A DNA stretch of 64,000 bases from Cladorhizidae sp. MBARI D1340-BT2 (GCA_028752905.1 JAQNBH010000013.1:42041907-42105906); one strand, 5' to 3'; counted from the first letter of the stretch, positions 46,060-58,340 are shown. Program-made: numbers and translations. Notes: a model not told the origin generated them from the letters alone.

Positions 46060-46370
46060 GGTAGCAATGTTTAGAGAGAACTAGTAGTTGAGAAACACTT
46101 TAGATACAGAACTTCAGCAGACACAAGAGCTACAGGAAACAGTGCAAATCGGGTGTGGCCTTAATTATATTCATGAGTGGTGATGTAATGCTGCACCCAC
46201 AAAAGAGGGCGTGTCATCTGGTATTGCACATGTGCAGAGACAAGACTGGGATTGTGTCACATGTTGGTAGTAAGGCAGTTACTACACATAAGATGTGTAA
46301 TTATATTATAGTCTCAACTTTCTTTGATGCTGTAGAGAGAGGAGAGTGGTAGTCATGCAGCCATACTGTA
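46060..46370. other. TRIM upstream region
   Basis: About 300 bp nearly identical to 10958-11270. A 65-codon plus-strand frame occurs in both copies, but the duplication is too recent for that to mean conservation. Confidence 0.5.
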
Positions 46371-46734
46371 CAGGGGGGTAGGAACTGGTCCGGCAGACCC
46401 GGCAGCTGCCGCACCAAAGTTTCCGACCAAAGTTTCACTACTAACCTCCAGTTATCAAGCAACTTTCTAATCTTTACTGAGAGCACTCTCAGACTCTTCT
46501 CCAGCCAGCTCTATTCAGTTGTCTTGTTTAAAAAATTCCCACCAAACTACGCCCCTACATTTTTTTGGCGCGTGCTATTTTAGTATTATAGCGAGCGGAT
46601 CATGGCTGCGCAAAATAATGTCTCGGGTACAGGTTACTTTTTGGACTACAGCTTTGCGAGAGAATACTGAAGATTACTGAACAACTTGCGGCACAATTGG
46701 CGCCGCGAAAATTGCCGCGCACAACATTTTTACA

Positions 46735-47583
46735 CAATAAATTATGATACAATAATTATGATTAACAACGTTGTAAACATCTGAAATATGATTAATAATT
46801 TAATTTGTGCAAATGGAGTCCCTTTCCGCGAAAATGCATTTTTTCACAATAATGATACAATAATTATGATAAATAAAAAAGTTTGTAAACATCTGAAATA
46901 TGATTAATAATTTGTGCAAATGGAGTCTCTTTGCCATACTTTCTCCTCCACACATATTCTATGAGGTACCCTTCCAAGAGGGGCTTGCTGGTGCCATGAA
47001 GCTTCATTTTCCTCTATGTACCCTCGATGGATTGGGTGTATGCACCTGTAGGGTCAACAAAATTCTGGGAATGGTTTACCGTAAGGTGTGTATACCCAAC
47101 TTGATTGACTATTATATTTCCTTTTGCCAAATTTAGCTCAATTTCAACAACAGTGCCTGGACCTCCAATCATGTCAGGATGACTGTCAAGATATTGGGCA
47201 CATACCTGTAAAGAGCGAGGGCAATGAAGTATAATGGATTGAAATATTATTATTATACTTCATTGCCCTCGCTCTTTTTTGACAAAAGGAAATATAATAG
47301 TCAATCAAGTTGGGTATACACACCTTACGGTAAACCATTCCCAGAATTTTGTCATCGAATATGTGTGGAGGAGAAAGTATGGCAAAGAGACTCCATTTGC
47401 ACAAATTATTAATCATATTTCAGATGTTTACAAACTTTTTTATTTATCATAATTATTGTATCATTATTGTGTAAAAATGCAATTTTCGCGGAAAGGGACT
47501 CCATTTGCACAAATTAAATTATTAATCATATTTCAGATGTTTACAACGTTGTTAATCATAATTATTGTATCATAATTTATTGT
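46735..47583. repeat. Long imperfect palindrome inside the hAT
   Basis: Left-arm segments such as TTTGTGCAAATGGAGTC and CTTTCTCCTCCACACATATTC, and the GGTGTGTATACCCAAC block, reappear reverse-complemented in the right half to 47583. The centre near 47245 has a 23-bp perfect hairpin stem (starts GAGCGAGGGCAATGAAG). Each side has one gap of about 90 bp absent from the other arm. Confidence 0.9.
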
Positions 47584-47609
47584 GTTTGTCGGTGTTCTGT
47601 ATTGAACTA

Positions 47610-47745
47610 TGATACAGGATAGACTTAATCATCTAATGATACTAAACATTTACAAAGAAGCTTTGGATCATCTTGATCTAGTCGCAATTGCAAATGAATT
47701 TGTGAGAAACAATGAGCACAGACTCCGAGTGTTCGGGAACTTGTG
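47610..47745 (+). pseudogene. hAT transposase C-terminal scrap
   Basis: Frame reads QDRLNHLMILNIYKEALDHL, then AIANEFV and LRVFGNL before the stop. It matches the end of the dimerisation region also seen at 14590-14959 and 36290-36647. Everything upstream is replaced by the palindrome. Confidence 0.7.
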
Positions 47746-47890
47746 AACTTATTTCAGACTAGGTTTATTCCAGGTATATATATATATTATTTTCAATTAC
47801 CATGATATTTCTTTTCAATAAGGCGCGTGTATCCCCCTCCCCCACACACACTTTCGCCTGACCAATCCCAAAATGCTTCCTACCCCTCTG

Positions 47891-48556
47891 AATACATATG
47901 TATTGCCCAAGCAGATAAGGAGAACTCTCCCAGGCCTACTGCACACTACATGTCCCATGCCCTCCACCAGACCTGATTCAGGTGTAGCCTAGGAAACACA
48001 CTGGTGTGTGTATGTGGGCTAGTAGCCACAAGGGAGAGCCTTTTTGTCTCCAAACAGGTGGTGAGATATATGGGGGTAGAGCTCTCTCTCTCTCTTCATT
48101 ATTATATAACTTGCCCCTCGAGTTGTCCTCACAGAAAATAGCTCAAGCAATAAAGAACACCGTCCACCTGCCGGCCCTACGCTATCCAGGGCTGCTCTGC
48201 CAGCCACACATGATGGACACTAGGATTACAACCATCAAGGAACTGAGTGGGAAGTACCTGGTGCAGCCAAGAGGCTCATATGAAGAGTAGAAATAAGTCA
48301 ACAAATACCTGGAGGAGTATATTAAGTTGATTATAGTCAAGTAGTTAAAAGTCAAAGTGCCAATAAGAGGTGTTGAATATAGTGCTTAAATTGCCCAAGT
48401 GATGTAATATAATTGGGAGAGAGTCCCAGAGCCTAGCAGTAGCAGGGGAAATGAGAGGTAAGCAGACTGAGTTCTGCATGGGATTAGCAGATGATTACAG
48501 GTCTGGGGTGGAAGGATGGAAGGTTGAGACAGGGAGGAGGTTGGCTTGGTGGGAGG
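47891..48556. other. Dispersed-repeat region of copy A'
   Basis: Matches 11270-11930. It includes the GGGCTAGTAGCCACAAGG repeat at 47985-48105. No gene assigned. Confidence 0.55.
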
Positions 48557-50130
48557 CTAGAAGGAAAATCTGTTATTGTGAAGAAGTTTGAAGAAGAAGT
48601 TAAGTTTGGCATTAAGAGGATAGAAATGGAGGATAAAGCTTAGTGAGTAGGACCATTGTTTACTACACAATTTACAGGTAAAGTCTCTCAAGATGAGATG
48701 AAAGATAAGACAATTGAGAGTCCCTGAGGAAAGAACAGTACTCCAGATGACGGGTAAGAGAAGTGTAGAGGCAAAGAAGAGGAGAAGTGTTTGACTAGCA
48801 GTAGAAATGATGGTAGAGAAGACCAAGTAATTTACTGGTCTTGGAAGAGATGCAAAAATGTGATAGGTCCAGGATAGAGATGAAGAAAAGAGGATTCCCG
48901 GGTACTTGAACTCAGTCACCAACTGAAGTGGAGAACCAGTGGTGCACAGAGGTGGTAGGGCCTTATTAAGAAGAGATTGTTTATAAGAAATAAGCATGCA
49001 TTTAGACTTCATTAGATTAAGTGTGAGAGATTGGGGAGCAGGCCAGGCAGAGATACAGTTTAGGTCTTTCTGAAAGACAGAATGAGAATTGATGGAGCAA
49101 AAAAAGAAGGATTTCATCGATGTAGAGAATAAGCTTAGAGGAGACAGACAAGGGCACGTTACACACACCATTGACATAAGTGATAAAGAAGAGAGGACCT
49201 ATTATAGATCCCTGAGGGACACCAGAAGATACAGGCACAGGTGAGGAGGTGGTGCCTGTGACCATCACTTGTTGCAGACGTGCTGAAAGGTAGGAATGAA
49301 GCCAGTTAGTGAGGTAACGAAGGAAGTGCAGGAAGGAAAGAAGATCAATTAATGGTTTGTGAGGAACAGAATCAAAGGCCTTTTTGAGATCTAGAAAACA
49401 AGTGCCTATCAGTTTGAAGAAGAGAGTGAATGGAATGATTGGCCAAGAGAAGGGCTGATGAAGTGGACCAGTGGGGAAGAAAACCAAATTGAGAAGAAGA
49501 GTTCAATACAGAATTTGTCAAGGAGAGAGTGAATGTGCTTTTCAAGCAGCTTACAAATTGGAGAGAGTAATGAAATGGGCCGGTAGTCAGAGGGATTGAC
49601 AATGAACATTTAGGCTGGGAACAATGAAGGAGTTTTTCCAATCAACTGGAAGACGTCCTTGAGACAAAGATAAGTTAAAGATATATGTAAGTGGAGCAAC
49701 TATGGATAGGCATGTGGATTTGAGCATTCTTGAGGAGGTCAAAATTAATCAAGGCCAGAAGCTGTGGAAGAAGGTAAATGAGAAATCAAGCCAGAGAGAG
49801 TCAGGAGGACAGGATGGTTGAGGTGGTTCAACAGATGCCACTTCTGGGCTGCAGTCAGGGACTGTGCAGTGCCACAGGAAGTTCTGGATGACTTCAATTG
49901 AGAGTAAATACTAGCAATGTCCAGCAGAGTGCAGGCGGGTTGAGGACTGCCATCTGCACCAACATCAGAGAGGTGTTGTGTGACACACAGCAGGGGAGGG
50001 GAGGACATGAGCACAGACAAGCAGGGGAGGGGAGGACATGAGCACAGGCAAGCAGGGGAGGGGAGGACATGAGCACAGGCAAGCAGGGGAGGGGAGGACA
50101 TGTGCACCCCTACCCAGCCTGGCACTGCAT
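48557..50130 (-). pseudogene. LINE reverse transcriptase relic (copy A')
   Basis: Same relic as 11990-13635: NPSDYRPISLLSPICKLLEK, FLDLKKAFDSVPH, SGVPQGSIIGPLFF and the altered active site YIDE. It has its own small deletions (for example AAAAATCAG lost near 49080), so the two copies decayed separately after duplication, but they share the active-site lesion. Confidence 0.75.
49989..50104. repeat. 31-bp tandem repeat, about 4 units
   Basis: Same unit as 13460-13532, expanded. Confidence 0.85.
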
Positions 50131-50258
50131 AGCTGTAGGTCTACAAGAAACATCATCTCACAAGCATGTATTCTTGGTGCGTGCATAGATTATGCTGGAT
50201 TGTTGATATGGGTGCAGCATAAAACAATGGGCCACAGTCTGAAGGCTCCTCACTGAAC

Positions 50259-50832
50259 CTAGCCATTACCCTGTCACTAACACAAGCCATGACCTCACCA
50301 TGCACCAGACCTCATCCTCACCATGCACCAGACCTCATCCCAGCCATTACCCTGTCACTAACACAAGCCATGGCCTCACCATGCACCAGACCTCATCCTA
50401 GCCATTACCCTGTCACTAACACAAGCCATGGCCTCACCATGCACCAGACCTCATCCTAGCCATTACCCTGTCACTAACACAAGCCATGGCCTCACCATGC
50501 ACCAGACCTCATCCTAGCCATTACCCTGTCACTAACACAAGCCATGGCCTCACCATGCACCAGACCTCATCCCAGCCATTGCCCTGTCACTAACACAAGC
50601 CATGACCTCACCATGCACCAGACCTCATCCCAGCCATTGCCCTGTCACTAACACAAGCCATGACCTCACCATGCACCAGACCTCATCCTAGCCATTACCC
50701 TGTCACTAACACAAGCCATGGCCTCACCATGCACCAGACCTCATCCTAGCCATTACCCTGTCACTAACACAAGCCATGGCCTCACCATGCACCAGACCTC
50801 ATCCTAGCCATTACCCTGTCACTAACACAAGC
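50259..50832. repeat. 58-bp minisatellite, left part, about 10 units
   Basis: Unit CCTAGCCATTACCCTGTCAC, TAACACAAGCCATGGCCTCA, CCATGCACCAGACCTCAT. It is interrupted by the hAT at 50833 and resumes at 52974. Confidence 0.95.
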
Positions 50833-52973
50833 CAGGGTTTCATCTAGGATTTTGTATTTGGGGGGGAAGAAAACACATGACCTTTGAACCCTTCTGTCAC
50901 CTCACCATGCCCACTTTTACTGGCAATGCCCACTTTTTACTGCTCAGATCCTCATTGGACTGATAAAATCCGGTAGAGCTTGGCTTTGGTAGGCTGAGAC
51001 TATTGTGCATTTCTTTTAAAAATAACCATTTATGCTATGCTCTAATTCCCCAAATATTTCTGCTTCAAAAATCAGTACACCTCAAAACAACATAAAAAAG
51101 TAACAAATTTGTAAATTGTTGCTTGTACTTTCAAAATGAAATGATATGTTGAATGCACAACCTTAAAAGTTGTTAGCTGCAGCCTGCAGCGCTTGCTTCA
51201 ACCTTCAAAGACAGATTATATATATGGACAATTCCAATTTTTTTTTAATGGGTGGGGGAGTGTGTACTCCATACAATTGCTCAAACTTCAAGGAAGCCTT
51301 CAAGCTAAGAATCTTGATCTTGCTATCGTTCCTGTGATGGTTAAAAGCACTGTTGACAGACTATCTGAGTTTAAAGAGTGCCCACTAATTACTACCTGGT
51401 TTAAAGACCACACAGTGGTATTTTATATGAGGCAGCACTTGGTGAGCGAAACATCATTGTTCATCAAACCGATAAAGAATTCTTTATCTCAAAGATTTAT
51501 CGTCCCTACATTCAGAGTGTAATTGACCATATTACTACAGTAGTAGGTTAAGGCGGGACTAATCCATTTCTGGGACTTTTTTTAAAAATTCGTTCATAAC
51601 TTTTTTGTTCTATATACTATGATGTTGAAATTAGTACCAAAATGCTGCTCATTCAGAGAGCTTTCCAATGGTATATTTAGTTTTGACCTAGCACTATCCT
51701 GGTCAGAGTTGTGGACAGTTGTGGACACCAAGGTGATTTCACATTATTGCACTTTACTCAACACCTGTGTCACATAACCACTTACAATTTTGACAGCACT
51801 TAGAGAACCCACAGACATGCATTTTGAATGAATGAAAACATCATAACTTGTAAAATGGATTTTTAAGAAAGGTCAGTGTTTTGCTCATGATTAGCAACAT
51901 TCCAGGGCTAATATCTCTCCCATAGATTTTTTTTTAGTGGATTCTTTCCATTCAAATGAAAGAATATGAAAAGAGCTTTCAAATAATATATTAAAAGTTG
52001 ATATAGGACAAAGCATGGCCCAGTTATGTGCACACAAACTTGAAATAACTCGTTTTGAGATAACGGCTCTTGAAAAAAGTACATTATTATGTTCTCTATC
52101 TTCCTTTCAGGTTCGTAACTTCGAATTTATGTAGTCAATATCATGGACAAAAGTGTGTATAACTTTGCAGTGAAGCATTCAAATGCTCTGAAACTTGAAA
52201 TAGAAATACTACATGAACTATACTATGGAATGAATAAATAACTTTAAAAAATGTTTTTTCCCCGAACGAATGGATTAGTCCCGCCTTAAGCTCCTCTGAT
52301 GTTTACTCAGCATTTTCAGTGTTTAATCCATCCCATTTACCCCCAAAAGAAGATTCCCTGTCTTCATATGGTGAAGAAAAGCTACAAAAACTGACCAACT
52401 TCTACGGCAGTCCACAACAACTTACATTTCAGGGGCAGACAAGATTCTCAATACCTGATGTAGACACACAACAAACTGAGGCTGAGTGGAAAATCTTTCG
52501 GCGCATATTGTTCATGAATTTTCGTAATGCTTCTAATTCTGATGTTCTTACTAGCCTTTTAACAAATGACACTCTAAAAGCAGGCTTTCCAAATCTTGAA
52601 CGTCTTGCTTCAATCTCTCCTTGGTCCTGCCTATCACTACAGCTACAGTTGAAAGAAGCTTCAGTGATATGAAACTAATAAAAATGAGGATGAGAAGCAG
52701 ACTTGGTGAGGACACTTTAGACCAAGCTATGCGAGTGTGTATCGAGGGTCCTGAACATTTGAGTGATGAAGAACTGGAAGTGACTATAGATCACTGGAAA
52801 GAACAGAAACAACGTAAACTCAATTTATAAATCTTACTTTAATATAATAATTCTTTTTTTATTGTAAAAGTCATGATTATTTTGGGGAGGGGGAAGCTGG
52901 AATGTTTGGGGGGGAAGCTGGAGTGTTTGGGGGGGAAGCTTCCCCCCCGCCCCCCCCACTAGATGAAACCCTG
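50833..52973 (+). mobile_element. hAT element inserted into the 58-bp minisatellite
   Basis: Perfect 15-bp inverted ends: CAGGGTTTCATCTAG at left and CTAGATGAAACCCTG at right, each followed inward by G-runs. The flanks are the two halves of the minisatellite. The visible target duplication is only CAAGC (5 bp) where hAT makes 8, so a small deletion is likely. Length 2141 bp. It carries a decayed transposase. Confidence 0.9.
51260..52830 (+). pseudogene. hAT transposase relic
   Basis: 51265-51522: LQGSLQAKNLDLAIVPVMVK, then HLVSETSLFIKPIKN and SLSQRFI, a middle hAT region. 52319-52620: FNPSHLP and further residues up to SISPWSC. 52640-52828: LPITTATVERSFSDMKLIKM, then RMRSRLGEDTLDQAMRVCIE and a stop, the dimerisation region. 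Between 51525 and 52300 no coding signal was seen. Frameshifts join the pieces. It resembles zinc-finger-862-like hAT proteins (family knowledge). Confidence 0.75.
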
Positions 52974-53862
52974 CAAGCCATGGCCTCACCATGCACCAGA
53001 CCTCATCCTAACCATTACCCTGTCACTAACACAAGCCATGGCCTCACCATGCACCAGACCTCATCCTAGCCATTACCCTGTCACTAACACAAGCCATGGC
53101 CTCACCATGCACCAGACCTCATCCCAGCCATTGCCCTGTCACTAACACAAGCCATGACCTCACCATGCACCAGACCTCATCCTAGCCATTACCCTGTCAC
53201 TAACACAAGCCATGGCCTCACCATGCACCAGACCTCATCCTAGCCATTACCCTGTCACTAACACAAGCCATGGCCTCACCATGCACCAGACCTCATCCTA
53301 GCCATTACCCTGTCACTAACACAAGCCATGGCCTCACCATGCACCAGACCTCATCCTAGCCATTACCCTGTCACTAACACAAGCCATGGCCTCACCATGC
53401 ACCAGACCTCATCCTAGCCATTACCCTGTCACTAACACAAGCCATGGCCTCACCATGCACCAGACCTCATCCTGGCGATTACCCTGTCACTAACACAAGC
53501 CATGGCCTCACCATGCACCAGACCTCATCCTAGCCAGTACCCTGTCACTAACACAAGCCATGGCCTCACCATGCACCAGACCTCATCCTGGCCATTACTC
53601 TGTCACTAACACAAGCTATGGCCTCACCATGACCAGACCTCATCCTAGCCATTACCCTGTCACTAACACAAGCCATGGCCTCACCATGCACCAGACCTCA
53701 TCCTAGCCATTACCCTGTCACTAACACAAGCCATGGCCTCACCATGCACAAGACCTCATCCTAGCCATTACCCTGTCACTAACACAAGCCATGGCCTCAC
53801 CATGCACCAGACCTCATCCTAGCCATTACCCTGTCACTAACACAAGCCATGGCCTTACTATA
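52974..53862. repeat. 58-bp minisatellite, right part, about 15 units
   Basis: Continues the 50259-50832 array after the hAT. Units decay at the right edge (ACTATACACTAGATGTCATC). Confidence 0.95.
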
Positions 53863-54066
53863 CACTAGATGTCATCCTACATGTAGCTGGCCCTTAATTC
53901 ATGTCACGCACGCACACACACACACACACACACACGCACACCACAAGAAGCTCATACATGAAGTACGCAGCCCTTGATTCATGTCAGCTGGTCCACTGCT
54001 CAGTGTTGCTTTAGTCTTGCTAGTGTAGATATGAGTTCATCATGATTTATGGGAACAGGGTGCTGC
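53863..54066. other. Spacer with (CA)n
   Basis: (CA)n at 53907-53935. No gene seen. Confidence 0.5.
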
Positions 54067-54345
54067 TGTTGAAGTCTCCTCAAGCATATCGGGTTGCCTT
54101 GGAATGTGGTATGTAACTATATATAGTGTTGTGTTGGTGCACCAGTGGTGCCCACACATTCTCTACATCTCTATCACACACACTCACACACATACATACT
54201 GGGCTAGTCTTTGTGTCTCCAAACAAGATGTTGAAGCCGCCTCAAGCATATCGGGTTGCCTTGGAATGTTGTATGTAACAATACATAGTGTGTCTTGGTG
54301 CACCAGTAGTGCCCACACATTCTCTACATCTCTATCACACACAGA
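54067..54345. repeat. 162-bp tandem duplication, about 1.7 units
   Basis: TGTTGAAG followed by CCTCAAGCATATCGGGTTGC starts at 54067 and 54229. The unit includes part of the dispersed GTCTCCAAACA repeat. Confidence 0.85.
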
Positions 54346-54945
54346 CTCAAACATGCTAGTCTTTTTGTCTCCAAACAGGTGGTGTGTGGTGGAACTCATT
54401 TCTTCAATTGTAAATATTATATGTACACACACCTTGTAATTATATATCTATATCTTCACCAGCAAACTACCTTCTAAGTATAATTATATATATGCACATA
54501 TAATATATATAATTTTATATATCACATTATGATTATTTACACATTATTATATATTAAATAGAGAGGGAGATTGATGGCTATGTATGTGCATAAGCAACAC
54601 TCACAAGAAGTTTAAAGTTGATTGAGCATTTTATTTTGCAGGTAGACAGACATCTTACAAATTCCATGCCTCCCCAATCACTTGCCATAGACCCCTTACC
54701 AACCTAACCCCACAATGCCCACTCAGAGAGAGCCACTAAAATCAACTGTATGGTAGTTGCCACCATTATGCCAGTAGGCCAGCCTGGAGGAGGAGAGAAG
54801 AGAAGGAGTACATGTGGGAGGAAGAGGAGGAGATGAGGAGGAGGTAGAGGTAGGGCAGGAGCAGGAGGAGAAATAGGAGGAGTAGGCGGTGGAGAAGAGG
54901 AGGGAGAGAGGGAGGAGAGGGAGAAATACAAGACACTGACTAGCC

Positions 54946-55333
54946 AATGATGGGGTCAGCAAAGCTGGCAACTCAAGGCCCTCATAAGATATGGACAACC
55001 AGGACCAGGATAATGATGGGGTCAGCAAAGCTGGCACCTCAAGGCTCTCATAAGATATGGTTAGCCAGGACCAGGCCAATGATTGGGTCAGCAAAGCTGG
55101 CAACTCAAGGCTCTCATAAGATATGGACAACCATGAGCAGGTCAATGATTGGGTCAGCAAAGCTGGCAACTCAAGGCTCTCATAAGATATGGACAACAAG
55201 GACCAGGCTAATGATGGGGTCAGCAAAGCTGGAAACTCAAGGCTCTCATAAGATATGGACAACCAGGACCAGGCTAATGATGGAGTCAGCAAAGCTGGCA
55301 ACTCAAGGCTCTCATATGGACAACCAGGACCAG
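54946..55333. repeat. 66-bp minisatellite, about 6 units (copy B')
   Basis: Same unit as 20685-21340. Confidence 0.95.
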
Positions 55334-55711
55334 TAGAAACACTGGACCATCATCACCAGGCACCCACTCCAGCTAGTTATTGATTTGTACTCACTCAAAC
55401 GAAGTTTAAAAGCAGAAAATGGAGAGAGGGGGAGGACGCAACCTAGACTTCTTGGGAGCACTCCATGACTCAAAATAAAAGCTGGAGGCCTTCCTCAGAA
55501 TTTTTTATTGGCTCACAAAGCCAACAACAACAATAATATTTAATAACAACATAAATGTAAGATGAACTTAAGGAGCACATGAGAATTCCAGCCCTTATGG
55601 TGATAGTACTAGGAAGAGCAAATGTGCGGCCCAATCCTGCACCACACCATATATATAGCAGAGGCCAAAATAACCTACGCTGAAAAATACAATAGGGAGG
55701 AGGAATAAGTG

Positions 55712-55966
55712 TTAACCACAAATTAGACTTGAGGCAAGAACCACTTGATGGGGACACATGACATCTCCTTGTACTGACATCACATTAAACATGCACAACC
55801 TCTTCACAGGCAACTCCACCCACCACAATAAGTTGGGCCGGACATGCAGAGGAATCTTCTGGACTCTCCTGTGCAGAACTATGTTGAGGAAGTGGACAGA
55901 GATGAGGAGGCTGCAGATGATGACTGTGACCAGAGCTGCCGGGGTCATGTGGCCAGTGAATATCAT
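55712..55966 (-). pseudogene. B' counterpart of the possible membrane exon, acceptor lost
   Basis: Frame retains ALVTVIICSLLISVHFLNIV, KIPLHVRPNLLWWVELPVKR and FNVMSVQGDVM. Relative to 22039-22254 an 8-bp deletion removes the splice acceptor, one codon is lost, and the stop TGA is TGT so the frame runs on. Confidence 0.4.
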
Positions 55967-57119
55967 ACTTGAGGCTTCTCTGGGGGGAAAGAAATGTTAT
56001 GGGGAGGGCGTGGCTGGGGGTGGGGAGTGGCTGCAACTAAGGCTATATATAGAACAATGGTGAGTGCTAGACAGTTGATGTAATAATGGAGACAGCAAGC
56101 TAGTCTTGCTGGCCTGACTCTCATGCACACACACAGAGAGAAAGAGAGAGGCTGGTCCACCTCACATGGTCACTTGTGTTGCACAGTCAGCAAATGTGGT
56201 GGCAGCTGCTCGTGTTAAACACGAAGAAAAAACATGCTAGACTCCTGTGCTGGGGAAGAGGCTGGCCAACAAGACTAAGAGAGAAAACAGTAAAAAGATA
56301 TATAAGTATGTAGCTATTGCACACCTCACAGACTGAGCCTAGGTGTGCTTGCCTGCCACTTGCTACAGCCTCTTCCATGCCACACAATAAGGGACTTTAG
56401 TGGAGTGAGACAGGTGGTGGAGCATGCAGCTGCCACGCTCCCACTCTGCAGAGGAAGAAAGAAAGCATCAGCAGCGTTTATCTGGAACAGGTCTCAATTT
56501 CGGGTAAGGATCACTGGAGGTGGTGGGGCTTGGACTAGTGGTGAAAATACATGTATATATTTGTGGCTTGGTTAGTATCTGCATCTTTCAGATAGAGCGT
56601 CTTGAGAAGCTAGAAGATCCTGGTTTCAAAATTATGTCGCGTAGTGCAGTAGCGGAGAACTGATTGCAAGCATCACTTCGCGCGCGCTCATCCCAACCAT
56701 CCCCGTTGGTCAGTATGATGAAGTTTCGCCCTAGACAGACCCTTTACCAACCTCTACGAGCGGTCAGCCTCTCTGACTATAACTGTTGTGCATTTTTGAT
56801 GTCCTTTCAATGAACTCTAAGTTGACATAACATTATAATTAAAATTGTATTCGCTCTAGCCTTATTCCTGATGAAAGCTCGAGCATCTAGTCGAAACGTC
56901 GAGTGAATTACAGATTTGAAGATTTAATGTTGCTATTGCTGAGCCTGTTAAGACCATCACATATATAACACAGGCTTTACACAGCACAGTGTGAAACTAT
57001 TTAGTAACTAACCTAATAACAATCTATATTTTAAAAATAAGTCAACAGTACTTATTTATTGAGAAGTATGATCCTATTTGTTAAATTAGCCATGTAGCTG
57101 GCTATGAAGGTGAGCAGTG
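55967..57119. other. B' flank, no firm gene
   Basis: 56451-56502 is bounded by CTGCAG and GGGTAAG and is open (RKKESISSVYLEQVS). The matching B segment is shorter, so exon status is doubtful. 56597-56690 carries the LEKLEDPGFKI scrap with a stop. Confidence 0.3.
56868..56910 (+). ncRNA. Hammerhead-like core motif (retroelement remnant)
   Basis: Contains CCTGATGA, a 17-base insert, then CGAAACGTC. CUGAUGA and GAAA are the two conserved halves of a hammerhead ribozyme core, and such motifs occur in Penelope-like and related retroelements (established knowledge). Stem II here pairs poorly by eye, so catalytic ability is doubtful. Confidence 0.25.
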
Positions 57120-57127
57120 CGAAGAAT

Positions 57128-58340
57128 GGATCCGCGTGAAATTCGTGCGCGTGTAATTAACTTAAAATAAATAATTAACTAAAAGCATTGCATAAACTGG
57201 TGTTAATGGAGTATCATCCTTTGAAGACATTAATGAGAGTATTACTGAATATAGACTCTGGGCTATCATCCTTTGAAGGCATTAATGAGAGTATTGCTGA
57301 ATATACACTCAGCATTAGTCCTAAAGATGCATATAATATGTTTCTTGGTTCTACATAGATTAAAGCTCAGGCAATGGGTCCTGCTAATGTATCTGTGGTC
57401 TCGGGAGTATCCTGTATGCGAGGCAAGCTGAGATGCTGGCATCAGTCCACAAAGAGGGGTGGGTATCTACCAGTGGCTGAGGGAAGTCTGTTCGACTAAG
57501 CTATTGCAAGCGCCAATTGTGCTTGGAGGGGTGGTGCAAATCGATGAATCGCTCTTCCGACACAAACCAAAGGTTTATAGACAGATATAGTATATTTAGA
57601 AACCTACTTACTTTACCTATCTACTTTACCTTATCTTATCTTACCTTATCTGGATCCCATTATCTAATTATTACCTAATCTAACATACAGCACCACAGAG
57701 GCAGACCTCCAGCCCAAGAAGTCTGGGTGTTCGGAATGGTCGACATCTCGACCTCACCAGCCTTCAGGAAATGGCGAAAAGAGATGCGGCCACCCTACTG
57801 CCCATCTTACAAGCCCATATTGCACCCAACACAGTCATCCACTCAGACCAGTGGAAGGCTTATAACCAAGTTCGATCGCTTGCTGGTGTCTCTAGCCACC
57901 AAACTGTCAACTATTCCCTGCATTTTGTAGACCCTGGGTCGGGTACCCATACACAAAACATTGAGTCGTATTGGAATAGAGTAAAGACCAAACTGAAGAG
58001 GATGAAAGGATGCCATGCACATCAGACTGGAAGCTACCTGGATGAATTTATGTGGCGAGAGCGGCATGGACAGTCAAAACACTTGGCATTTAATAATATA
58101 ATGTTAAATATATAAGTCAGCAATACCCTGTCTGAATGATATGATAATGAAATGTATGTATAAAATAACAATTGGATGGGAATAAGAATTGATAACAATT
58201 ATAATAGCAACAATTGAATTATACAAGAATAATAAAATAGATGGGCCATTAATTAGGTTCAATTAACACCTATGCTTTTAGTTAATTATTTATTTTAAGT
58301 TAATTTCACGCGGCTACTGGCCGTATATGTGAATTGATCC
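57128..58340 (+). mobile_element. Merlin (IS1595/ISXO2-like) DNA transposon with 8-bp target duplication
   Basis: Flanked by CGAAGAAT at 57120-57127 and 58341-58348. The element begins GGATC and ends GATCC. Inverted ends share CCGCGTGAAATT and a stretch of about 35 bp (AACTTAAAATAAATAATTAA, CTAAAAGCAT). The left end has an extra 15 bp and the right end an extra outer segment. Absent from copy B. It encodes a transposase with an intron and one frameshift. Confidence 0.92.
57440..58115 (+). pseudogene. Merlin transposase, one frameshift
   Basis: Exon 1 includes YQWLREVCSTKLLQAPIVLG, then VVQIDESLFRHKPK (first catalytic Asp in QIDES). The intron 57573-57690 (GTTTAT to ATACAG) is in phase. Exon 2 starts HHRGRPPAQEVWVFGMVD. 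Between about 57755 and 57771 a one-base shift leads to EMAKRDAATLLPILQ, then NTVIHSDQWKAY (second Asp), FVDPGSGTHTQNIESYWNRV (third acidic residue) and KHLAFN to the stop at 58113. The DDE order and motifs are those of DDE_Tnp_IS1595. The single frameshift probably inactivates it. The N-terminal zinc region was not clearly seen. Confidence 0.88.

Larger units (their letters stand above)
46371..47890 (+). mobile_element. hAT element inserted in copy A', with internal palindrome
   Basis: Copy A lacks exactly this segment (GCCATACATATG is continuous near 11266). The ends are inverted: CAGGGGGGTAGGAA at left and, reverse-complemented, CAGAGGGGTAGGAA at right. A hAT C-terminal scrap at 47610-47745 supports the family. 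Flanking bases do not form a clean 8-bp duplication. Confidence 0.8.
42510..50258. repeat. Segmental duplication, copy A'
   Basis: Matches 6405-13640 in order and orientation (see copy A). The match ends near AGTCTGAAGGCTCCTCA(C/T)TGAACC in both. A' has a 1.5-kb hAT and a short extra stretch near 50163-50237. Confidence 0.9.

Noticed and set aside
46155..46352. 65-codon plus-strand frame present in both A and A' (also 11053-11250)
   Set aside because: Conservation only reflects the recent duplication. It overlaps the presumed TRIM promoter and has no recognisable domain.
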